Source: CAVPGP01 sp963718065
GTDB lineage: Bacteria > Actinomycetota > Thermoleophilia > Gaiellales > Gaiellaceae
Assembly (NCBI GenBank): GCA_963718065.1
Contig: CAVQYE010000019.1
Coordinates: forward strand, 1 to 64,000
DNA: 64,000 nucleotides
Reading direction: 5' to 3'
Shown here one piece after another: positions 41,751 through 49,460 of this stretch. The notes beneath the pieces were generated by a model. That model made no database searches, had not been told where the DNA came from, and worked only from the letters and a program-made list of their open reading frames with translations. Made by a program: the position numbers and the translations under genes. How positions within the stretch are numbered: the stretch's first letter is position 1; every line of letters begins with the position of its first letter.

Positions 41751-42830
41751 GTGACCGTCGAGATCGACCAGATCTTTGTGCTCAACAGCGATTTGCGCGA
41801 GCTGTTCGACACAGCCGAGCAGAGCGGCTCGCTGCGGCAGACCGAGCTGAACGACCTGCTCGAGCCGCTGCAGCTCGACCCGCTCGAGACTGACGGCGTG
41901 TACCGCGAGCTCGAGCAGCGGTCGATCGACATCGTCGACGACACGCAGGACGAGCCCGAGGTTGTCGCGCCGCTGCCCCCGCCGTCGCTGCAACCCGCCG
42001 AGACGACGACCGACGCGCTGCAGCTGTTCCTGCGCGAGACGGGCCGCCATCCACTGCTGACGGCGCCGCAGGAGGTCGAGCTCGCCAAGCTGATCGAGCG
42101 CGGCGACATGCCGGCCAAGCAGCGGATGATCCAGTCGAACCTCCGCCTGGTCGTCTCGATCGCGAAGAACTACCGCAACCAGGGCCTGCCGTTCCTCGAC
42201 CTGATCCAGGAAGGGACGCTCGGCCTGATCCGCGCCGTCGAGAAGTTCGACTGGCGCCGCGGCTACAAGTTCTCGACGTACGCGACATGGTGGATCCGCC
42301 AGGCCGTCGCCCGCGCGCTCGCCGACAAGGCGCGGACGATCCGCATGCCGGTCCACATCGTCGAGCGGATGCAGAAGATGCACCGCGCCGAGAGAACGCT
42401 CTGGGCCACGCTCGGCCGCGAGCCGACGCTCGAGGAGATCGCCGAGGAGGCGTCGCTCCCGCTCTCACAGGCGAAAGAGGTGCGGAGCGCAGCGCGGGCA
42501 TCGTCATCGCTCGACCAGCCGATCGGCGACCAGGACGACGCGACGCTCGGTGACTTCGTCGCCGGCAACGACCCGCTCCCCGACGAGACCGTCGAGGACA
42601 CGCTGCGCTCGGAGATCCTCGTCCAGGCGCTCGGCGCGCTGGACGAGCGCGAGCGCAAGGTGATCGTCCTCCGTTACGGCCTCGACGACTCGGAGCCGAA
42701 GACCCTGGAGGAGATCGGCCGCCGGCTCGGTCTCACGCGTGAGCGGGTCCGTCAGATCGAGGTCGAGGCGCTCAGGCGGCTGGCGGCACTGCACGAGATG
42801 GAAGCAGTCGCTCCGATGACGTATTCGTAG
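41751..42830 (+). CDS. RpoD-type sigma-70 factor, paralogue 1
   Basis: A 359-residue sigma-70 family protein (GTG 41751). Region 1.2 is DALQLFLRETGRHPLLTAPQEVELAKLIERGD; region 2 reads MIQSNLRLVVSIAKNYRNQGLPFLDLIQEGTLGLIRAVEKFDWRRGYKFSTYATWWIRQAVARAL; region 3 includes IRMPVHIVERMQKMHRAERTLW; region 4.2 is TLEEIGRRLGLTRERVRQIEVEALRRL. The N-terminal 85 residues are a short region 1.1-like, acidic segment. All -10 and -35 recognition regions are intact, so it should read housekeeping-like promoters such as those of the RNA array. Ends 59 bp inside the convergent PHP gene. Confidence 0.92.
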   Translation: MTVEIDQIFVLNSDLRELFDTAEQSGSLRQTELNDLLEPLQLDPLETDGVYRELEQRSIDIVDDTQDEPEVVAPLPPPSLQPAETTTDALQLFLRETGRHPLLTAPQEVELAKLIERGDMPAKQRMIQSNLRLVVSIAKNYRNQGLPFLDLIQEGTLGLIRAVEKFDWRRGYKFSTYATWWIRQAVARALADKARTIRMPVHIVERMQKMHRAERTLWATLGREPTLEEIAEEASLPLSQAKEVRSAARASSSLDQPIGDQDDATLGDFVAGNDPLPDETVEDTLRSEILVQALGALDERERKVIVLRYGLDDSEPKTLEEIGRRLGLTRERVRQIEVEALRRLAALHEMEAVAPMTYS

Positions 42831-43545
42831 TCGCTCGAAACGCCGCGCCGCCCAGTCCCAGGGCCGAGCCGTCGAAGAGCGGCCGCGCCGTGTCGATCCC
42901 GAGGCGGTCGACAGCGAGGTGCCACGCCTCGTCCAGGAACGGCGGACGGGCGAGGCGGTGGCCGTCGGAGGCGACGAGCGCAGCGAGGCCGCGCTCGAGC
43001 ATGTCCCACCCGAGGCGCTGCTCGGTGAAGCCGTGGCGGCCGGTAAGGCTCGACGCGTTCACCTGCAGGAGCCAGCCGCGCTCGGCGAGCTCGTCGGCGA
43101 GGACCGGCCGGGACCGGAGGGCTTCCGTCCGTTCCGGATGGGCGATCACCGGCACGAGGTCTTCGCCCTCGACGTGCTCTGCAAGCGCCACGAGCAGGTC
43201 TGCGCTGCCGACGAACGGCACTTCCATCAGCACGCGATCGGTGCCCTCGAGGGCATAGCGAAACGGATCCTCCTCGAGCAGCTCGGTCGCCGGCGTCAAC
43301 TCGAAGCCGAGCCGCACCTCGACGCTCGCGAGCTCACGCAGTTGCTCCATGCGCTCGCGGATCTGCTGTTCCCGGTGCAGGCTGAGCGGCAGCTCGGGAT
43401 GGTAGACGTGAGGCGTGCACCAGAGGAGCCGTGTGCCGCGGCGGTGTGCCTCGCGCAGAATCGCGGCGCCCTCCCCCACCGTCTGCACGCCGTCGTCGCC
43501 CGACGGGACCATGTGGCTGTGACAGTCGACGAAGAACGGATTCAT
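42772..43545 (-). CDS. PHP-domain tyrosine-protein phosphatase (CpsB/YwqE-like)
   Basis: A 257-residue metal-dependent phosphatase of the PHP family. DCHSHMVPSGDDG holds the first HxH, WCTPHVYHPELP the next His, LGFELTPATELL a Glu, VPVIAHPERTEAL the HPER motif and ALVASDGHRLARPPFL the DxH motif. CpsB-type enzymes dephosphorylate the tyrosine kinases that control capsule and exopolysaccharide export. ATG 43545 is preferred over GTG 43557 because GGAG lies six bases before it. No kinase or polysaccharide cluster is adjacent. Confidence 0.85.
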   Translation of the reverse strand: MNPFFVDCHSHMVPSGDDGVQTVGEGAAILREAHRRGTRLLWCTPHVYHPELPLSLHREQQIRERMEQLRELASVEVRLGFELTPATELLEEDPFRYALEGTDRVLMEVPFVGSADLLVALAEHVEGEDLVPVIAHPERTEALRSRPVLADELAERGWLLQVNASSLTGRHGFTEQRLGWDMLERGLAALVASDGHRLARPPFLDEAWHLAVDRLGIDTARPLFDGSALGLGGAAFRATTNTSSERLLPSRAVPPAA

Positions 43546-43585
43546 CCCGTTCTCCACCGTAGCGAGAAGGGATGAGCCCGAGCCG

Positions 43586-44581
43586 TTACTGCTGCAGGTA
43601 GAGCTGCAAGCTCGGCGCGACGGTGCGCAGCTCGCGCAGCGCGCGCGTCTCGAGCTGGCGTACGCGCTCGCGCGTGATGCCGAGCCCGGTGCCGACCTCT
43701 TCGAGCGTCTGCGGCTTCTGGCCGTCGAGCCCGAACCGCATCGCGAGGACGTGGCGCATGCGCGGGTTGAGCCGCTCCATCGCCTCCGCCAGCTCGGATG
43801 CGCGCATGACGTCGGCCGTGGCGGTGTCCGGCGCGGCCGACTTGTCGTCCTCGATCAGGTCGCCGTAGTAGCTCTCGCCGTCGCCGACGGGCGTCTCCAG
43901 CGAGACAGGCTGCTCCATGAGGTCGAAGAGCTCACGAACGCGCTCCGGCGTGAAGCCGCTCTCCTTGGCGATCTCCTCGACGGAGGGGTCGCGGTTCAGC
44001 TTCTGGGCGAGCTGGCGGCGGGCGCGCATCGTGCGGCGCACCTGCTCAGCGACATGGACCGGCAGGCGGATCGTGCGGCCCTGGTCGGCGAGCGCACGCG
44101 TCACGGACTGGCGAATCCACCAGGTGGCGTAGGTCGAAAGCTTGAAGCCCATCCGGTAGTCGAACTTCTCGACGGCGCGGATCAGGCCGAGGTTCCCTTC
44201 CTGGATCAGGTCGAGAAGCGGGACGCCGGTCTTCGTGTAGTGCCGTGTGATCGACATGACGAGGCGCAGGTTCGACTCGATCAGCTTCGTCTTGGCGGCC
44301 TCGTCGCCGAGATCCTTGCGCCGGGCGAGCTCGCGCTCCTCCGAGGGCGTCAGCAGCCGCCCGTCGCCGATCGCTCTTACATAGAGCTTCAGCGGATCGT
44401 CGGTGGTCGGAAGCTCCGCCCCGAGCGAAGCACGCGGTGGCTCGTCCTCGTCGGGCTCGTCTTCCTCGACCTCGGCTTCGACCTCGGCCTCGACGTCGGC
44501 GTCGTCGAGCGCAGGCAGCAGCTCGAGCGGCGGATTCGCATCCAGCTCCGGAAGTTCCTCGGGAAGGGCGTGTGGCTCCAT
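43586..44581 (-). CDS. RpoD-type sigma-70 factor, paralogue 2
   Basis: A 331-residue sigma-70 family protein. Residues 1-57 form a strongly acidic N-terminus (region 1.1-like, DDADVEAEVEAEVEEDEPDE). Regions 1.2-2.4 read DPLKLYVRAIGDGRLLTPSEERELARRKDLGD, KLIESNLRLVMSITRHYTKTGVPLLDLIQEGNLGLIRAVEKFDYRMGFKLSTYATWWIRQSVTRAL; region 4.2 is TLEEVGTGLGITRERVRQLETRALRELR. It resembles group 1/2 sigma factors such as MysB/SigB or HrdB. Compared with paralogue 1 the region 3 and 4 linkers differ, so promoter overlap is likely but not total. The 143-bp gap to the next gene is a divergent promoter region without a clear -10/-35 match. Confidence 0.92.
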   Translation of the reverse strand: MEPHALPEELPELDANPPLELLPALDDADVEAEVEAEVEEDEPDEDEPPRASLGAELPTTDDPLKLYVRAIGDGRLLTPSEERELARRKDLGDEAAKTKLIESNLRLVMSITRHYTKTGVPLLDLIQEGNLGLIRAVEKFDYRMGFKLSTYATWWIRQSVTRALADQGRTIRLPVHVAEQVRRTMRARRQLAQKLNRDPSVEEIAKESGFTPERVRELFDLMEQPVSLETPVGDGESYYGDLIEDDKSAAPDTATADVMRASELAEAMERLNPRMRHVLAMRFGLDGQKPQTLEEVGTGLGITRERVRQLETRALRELRTVAPSLQLYLQQ

Positions 44582-44724
44582 CCCGCTCTCTATCGGCGTT
44601 CAGAAGCGCAGGCTTGAGAGATGCTGCGAGCCGAAAGCCATACATGTCTCTAACTTGACCGTCGGCAAGCACGTCTACCCTGTGGGGGGAAGACGCCGAC
44701 CGGCGTCGTTCATAAGGTAGGCAC

Positions 44725-45516
44725 ATGTGTGGCATAGCGGGATATAGCCTCGGCACGGCGAGTCACGTCGATCGGACGCTCGCGGCTCAGGCCCTGCTCG
44801 CCGGCATCGCGGAGCGTGGCGCCGACGCAGTGGGCTATGGGTATCGCAGGCTCGGTGAGACGTTCACGACCGTCGTCAAGCAGCGCACGCCCGCCAGCCA
44901 GTTGCTGGAGCGGGTGCTCGTCCCCGGTGAGGCGACGCAGCTGCTCGTGCACGTCCGCGACTACACGAAGGGCCATCCCTCGATCGCCGCCAACAACCAT
45001 CCGGTGCGGCACGGACCGGTCGTCGGGATCCACAACGGGATCATCATGAACGACGACGAGCTCCTGGCAGGACACGATTGCGCCCGGCCCGAGGCTCGAA
45101 TGACTGTCGACTCCGAGGCGATCTTTGCGCTGGCGGCACACTCGCGGAATCATGCGAGGGCATTCGAGGAGCTCCACGGCTCGATGGCCGCAGCGTGGTT
45201 CGACGAACGCGAGCCGGACGTCCTCTTCGCAGCCCGTGGCATGGGCCGGCCACTGTGGGTTGGACGCGGCAAGACGGAGATTTTCTTCGCGTCCACGCGA
45301 CACGCGCTGGAGATCGTCGAGCAGTACGTTGCGGTGAAGCTCCGCAAGCGGGAGATCCGCGAGGGCTCGTTGCTGCGCCTGGCGGAAGGCACGCACGTGC
45401 ACCGCGATCGCTTCTCCCCGGACATGAGCTTCGTCGAGGACGGCGACCTGCCGCCCGTGCGAGCGCCTCATGAGGCCGTCTCGTGCCTCAAGCGCCTCGC
45501 AGCGCTCGCCGCGTAG
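44725..45516 (+). CDS. Stand-alone class II glutamine amidotransferase
   Basis: A 263-residue N-terminal-nucleophile hydrolase. MCGIAGYSLG starts with the catalytic Cys2; IAERGADAVGYGYR, LLVHVRDYTKG, ANNHPVRHGPVVGIHNGIIMND (the HNGxIxN glutamine site) and VDSEAIFALAA follow the PurF/GlmS/AsnB glutaminase pattern. There is no synthetase or isomerase domain, so ammonia must be passed to a partner or the protein acts as a glutaminase. ATG follows a GTAGGCAC stretch. The 214-bp gap after it carries the paired repeats described separately. Confidence 0.87.
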   Translation: MCGIAGYSLGTASHVDRTLAAQALLAGIAERGADAVGYGYRRLGETFTTVVKQRTPASQLLERVLVPGEATQLLVHVRDYTKGHPSIAANNHPVRHGPVVGIHNGIIMNDDELLAGHDCARPEARMTVDSEAIFALAAHSRNHARAFEELHGSMAAAWFDEREPDVLFAARGMGRPLWVGRGKTEIFFASTRHALEIVEQYVAVKLRKREIREGSLLRLAEGTHVHRDRFSPDMSFVEDGDLPPVRAPHEAVSCLKRLAALAA

Positions 45517-45572
45517 CCGCGCGACGAGCTTCCGTTCGCCGGCCGGACGGCGCCGCCCCTGTGGATGATCCG

Positions 45573-45678
45573 TCACACTTCTGTGGCACTTGGTCTGACC
45601 ACAGAAAGTGGCGCTCTGCCGCATGGTTCCGTCAGATGGGGAAAACGTGTCGCACTTCTGTGTGACTTGGTCTGACCA
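45573..45678. repeat. Two direct 29-bp repeats with internal dyads
   Basis: Copies at 45573-45601 and 45650-45678, 77 bp apart, agree at 26 of 29 positions around CACTTCTGTG..ACTTGGTCTGACCA. Each contains the dyad TGGTCTGACCA; in copy 1 an additional stem CACTTCTGTGG/CCACAGAAAGTG reaches into the spacer, in copy 2 the dyad grows to CTTGGTC-T-GACCAAG. They sit between two convergent genes, so a role as terminator or as protein-binding site is possible. Confidence 0.5.
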
Positions 45679-45730
45679 AGCTGGGGAGCTCCGCAGAGCG
45701 GCCAGACGGTCGTCCGGTCGGTCGCTCGCC

Positions 45731-46414
45731 CTAGCCGATGGTGCCGTCGGGGCCGACGGCGACGCCCGCTTCGCGCAGGCGCTCGCGGATCAGGAACTGG
45801 AACGTCGACCACGCGCCGCGGCGCGCGTCGAACATGCGGTAGACCTGCCACTCGGTCATCAACGACGGGTCAGCCTTGCGGGCCTCGGCCCAGTCGGCGA
45901 ACTTCGGTAGCCGCCCGAGGCGTCCGGCCAGCGCAATCCCCTGCTCGACCGCCCGCTCGAGCCGCTCCTCCCCCACCGGCACATCGAAGCCGGCCTCTTT
46001 CAAGGCGCTCGTGAGCGAGCCGAACGTGTGCCAGTAGAGCGACTTGGACGGCATCGTGCCGCGATTCGCATCGATGTCCTTGGCGGTCGGCACCCGGCCG
46101 AGCTTCTCCCCCAGCGCCCGCAGCAGCTCCAGCAGCTCGGCGCGCGTCGCGAAACGGCGCGGCACGAGCCCGGCGCGACGCTTGGCGGCGTTCCACGTGC
46201 CGAAGTGCTCGATCACCGTCTGCGGGTGGACGGTCGTCCCCGGGTCGTCCGCGAACTCCTTCATCGTCGGCGAGCGACCGAGCCGCGCGGCGCACTGCTT
46301 CAGCTCCTCGATGATCTGCTCGTCCGAGTAGCGCTTGCGGATTCCGGCCTGGAAGCTCGCGAGCTCCTGCGGATCGATGTCCGCAATGGCCCGGAAGCGG
46401 GGCGCGCGTGCCAT
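45731..46414 (-). CDS. Homing-endonuclease-associated repeat protein
   Basis: A ~227-residue protein (ATG 46414, MARAPRFRAIADIDP) made of three or four copies of a ~55-residue module: YSDEQIIEELKQCAARLGRSPTMKEFADDPG...VIEHFGTWNAAKRRAGL; ATRAELLELLRALGEKLGRVPTAKDIDANRG...LYWHTFGSLTSALKEAGF; and a more diverged third copy ending FDARRGAWSTFQFLIRERLREAG. The module is the one found beside HNH and other homing nucleases and in free-standing, probably DNA-binding, proteins of actinobacteria. No nuclease domain is present here. Likely a sequence-specific DNA-binding protein. Confidence 0.75.
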   Translation of the reverse strand: MARAPRFRAIADIDPQELASFQAGIRKRYSDEQIIEELKQCAARLGRSPTMKEFADDPGTTVHPQTVIEHFGTWNAAKRRAGLVPRRFATRAELLELLRALGEKLGRVPTAKDIDANRGTMPSKSLYWHTFGSLTSALKEAGFDVPVGEERLERAVEQGIALAGRLGRLPKFADWAEARKADPSLMTEWQVYRMFDARRGAWSTFQFLIRERLREAGVAVGPDGTIG

Positions 46415-46471
46415 CGTCAAAAAGGATAGAGCATTTTCGGAAAAGCGCAAGAAAGCGCTATTGCCGAACCG

Positions 46472-49242
46472 CTAAGAGGCGACGAGGGCCTTCGGCTGCG
46501 TCGGCGCCTTGTCGTCCCTCGGGACGGCGATGCCGACGATCGCCTCCAGGGCGCTGACGCAGCGCGGGCAGAACTGGGTGCCCGCCATGCGCCGGAGCTC
46601 GGCGAGCGCCTCCTGAGCCGGCCGCGCGGGCCGGTAGACGCGCGTCGTGAGCATCGAGTCGAACGCGTCGGCGACGTGGATGATGCGGGCGCCGAGCGGG
46701 ATGTCCTCGCCGTGGAGCCCGTCCGGGTAGCCCTTGCCGTCGTAGCGCTCGTGGTGGTGCCTGATCGCCGGCACGGCGTCGTTCAGGAACCCGAGGCGGT
46801 TGATGATGTGCGCGCCTTCCTCGGCGTGCTTCGCCATCAGCACCCACTCCTCGTCGGTGAGGCTCGAGGGCTTGAGCAAGATCGCATCGGGGATCGCGAG
46901 CTTGCCGATGTCGTGGAAGAGCGCGGCATGGCCCAGAAGCTCGAGCTCCGCCTGGGAGAGGCCGAGCTCGCGGCCGATCGCGAGGGCGAGCTGCTGGACG
47001 CGGCGCGAGTGGCCGGCCGTGTAGGCGTCGCGCGCGTCGACCGTCGCCGAGAGCGACTCCATGGCTGCCGTGGAGCGCTCCTTCAGCAGCTTGTTCGCCT
47101 GCTCGAGCGAGACGTTCTGGTTCTGGATCGTCTCCGCGGCCTCGCGCAGCTTCTGCGCCGAGCGCTGCGTGTGCCGGAGATACGCCTCCTGCGTCTTGCG
47201 CATCAGCAGCAGCGGCACGGAGAAGACCGCCAGGAGCCCAGATGCCGACCGAGACGTAGGCGAGCGCCATGACGCCGCCGATGAAGCCGTAGACGACGTA
47301 GTGGGGCATCAGCCAGAGGAACCGCTCCCGCCAGGCGGCCCATGGTCGCTCGTTGCCACCGTCGAGGGCGATCGCGATGCTGAGCAAGCCCGTGTTGACG
47401 GCGTAGTAGACGCCGCCGGCGACGAGGCTCGCCAGCACGAAGACGACGTTGTGGAACTGATCCTGGAGCCCCGAGGCGAAGACGCCTGCCGCTGCGAGCG
47501 ATGCGAACGAGAGGGCGCCGATGTTGAACATGACGTAGAAGACCGGGTCGCGGCGCACGCTCCACTCGACGACGGAGATCGTGATCGCGAGGGCGATGGC
47601 GGCACGCGGGCCGAAGAGCGCGGCGCCGGCGAGTGCGCCGACGGCGCTGACGGAGATCGAGCCGCCCGCCTCGACCTCGAGGGCGAGCGCCTGCCCCACT
47701 CCGACGAGCGAGACGACCGCGATCAGGCCGACGACATCGGTACTGGTGCCCAGGACGAGGCCGATCACGCCCGCGGCGGTGCCGAGCAGGCTGATGACGC
47801 CCACGAAGAGGCCGAGGCGCAACGGGATGGAGAAGAAGCGCGGCACGGCCGGCTGCGGGCGTGGGTTCTGGCGGCGCCCGTCGTCCGGCAGGAGCTCGAC
47901 CGCGGGCGGCAGCGACGCAACGGGCTCCGGAGCCACGACTTGCGGCTCGACGGCCTGGACGAGCCGTGCGGGGCGCGAGGGCGGCGACGAGAGCACAGCG
48001 TCGCTCGACGCGTCGAGGACGCGGTTGCGGCCCTGCAGCTTCGCGCGGTAGACGGCGAGGTCGGCCTGGTGGATGAGCTCGTTGGCGGTGACTCCGTCGC
48101 GCGGGTAGCCCGCGACGCCGATCGACACCGTGGCGCGGATCGGCTCGCTCGAGGTCTCGACCTCGTACGCGCGAGTCGGCGACCGCGCTGCGAATCCGCT
48201 CCGCGATCTCCAGCGCGACCTCGGGGGTCGTCTCCGGGAGCAGGATGCAGAACTCCTCGCCGCCGAATCGCGCCGGCACGTCGTAATGGCGCAGCTCGCC
48301 GCGGAACACCTCGGCGATCCCGCGCAGCACGGCGTCGCCGGCGAGGTGGCCGTACGTGTTGTTGATGTCACGCAGCAGGTCGAGGTCGGCCATGATCAGC
48401 GACAGCGGCCGGTCGAAGCGCGTTGCGCGCGAGAGCTCTTCGGCGAGGACATTGGCGAAGTGGCGGGCGTTGAAGAGCCCGGTCTTCGCGTCGACGCGGG
48501 CCTCTGCCTGCAGCTGAGGCACCGCGAGCGAGCGGTGGATGAGCAGCACCGGGGCGATCGCGAAGGGGATCAGCCACGGATTGAAGTTCCAGAACGCGGC
48601 CACGCCCAGGCCGAGGGCGGCAAGGACGAAATCGGTGGTCAGGCTCTCCCACGAGAAGATGCCCGTGCTGCGCAGCGTGTGCCCGCGGCCGAGGTTCAAG
48701 AGCATGGGCGCCAGCAGGCCGTGGTTCAGAGCCACATAGACGACGACGGTGGCGAGCCCGGCGAGCGCGAAGCGGAGATCCGCATTCGCGATCAGCCCGT
48801 CTGAGTGCAGCAGGACGTGCGCCGAGGCCCAGGCGGCCATGCACGTGACCGTGTACATGCAGATGTTGAAGCTCTGCATGTACCAGGCGTAGCGCTCCTT
48901 CAGCCACTCGGGAATGTGCTGGAGCACCGCCATCAGCGCCACCAGCTCGGGCGGCAGCAGGAGCGCGGCGGGGATCAGGAAGACCGGCGTCGCGTGGTAG
49001 GCCTGCTCGGTCCCGGCGTGGCGGACGACGAAGAGCTGCGCGAACGCGGCGCCTGTGGCGAAGAAGGCGAAGGCGATCCAGTGGCCCGTGTCCCCGTTGA
49101 CGTGGATGAGGAACGGCACCGCGGCGGCAAGCGCGACGGTCGCGACGAGAATGCCGTAGAAGCGTGCTGCGATCGGCAGTGACGGCTTCTTGTAGTCGTC
49201 CTGCTCGATCGGCAACTGTAGGTGCGTCGGGACAGCCGTCAC
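46472..49242 (-). CDS. Membrane GGDEF/HD-GYP dual c-di-GMP enzyme, two frameshifts
   Basis: About 923 residues after repair, GTG start at 49242. An N-terminal block of ~6 spans (IAARFYGILVATVALAAAVPFLIHV onwards) resembles MASE-type sensors. The GGDEF domain follows: DAKTGLFNARHFANVL, DLDLLRDINNTYGHLAGD, PARFGGEEFCILLPE (active GGEEF). A second block of 7-8 spans (LRLGLFVGVISLLGTAAGVIGL onwards) leads to a C-terminal HD-GYP domain: YTAGHSRRVQQLA, GHAALFHDIGKLAIPD, IRHHHERYDGKGYPDGL (HD and GYP intact). So synthesis and hydrolysis of c-di-GMP are on one membrane protein. Frame changes near 48175 and 47240 fall between domains. Confidence 0.88.
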
Positions 49243-49460
49243 GTTCCCGTGTTCTCCCTTGTGGTTCGCCGCAGTAGGCCTCGCAGAGCGCGAGACCGCA
49301 CGCCTTTCATACCGTGCCCACCGTATGTCCGGCGGTCATTTGAGGCATCCCCCGTTCGAGTCACGCCTAATCGAATTGCCCGAAAGGGTGAGACGCTGCG
49401 GCGGCGCGCAATGAAGCGGCGCCGGAGCCCCGAAGGGCTCCGGCACCATGTGCTTCGTCG

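Noticed and set aside
44582..44724. Divergent promoters between sigma paralogue 2 and the amidotransferase
   Set aside because: Possible -35 hexamers (TTGCCG, TTGACC) have no convincing -10 at proper spacing.
45731..46414. Active homing endonuclease or intron
   Set aside because: Only the associated repeat modules are present; no HNH, LAGLIDADG or GIY-YIG motif and no interrupted host gene.
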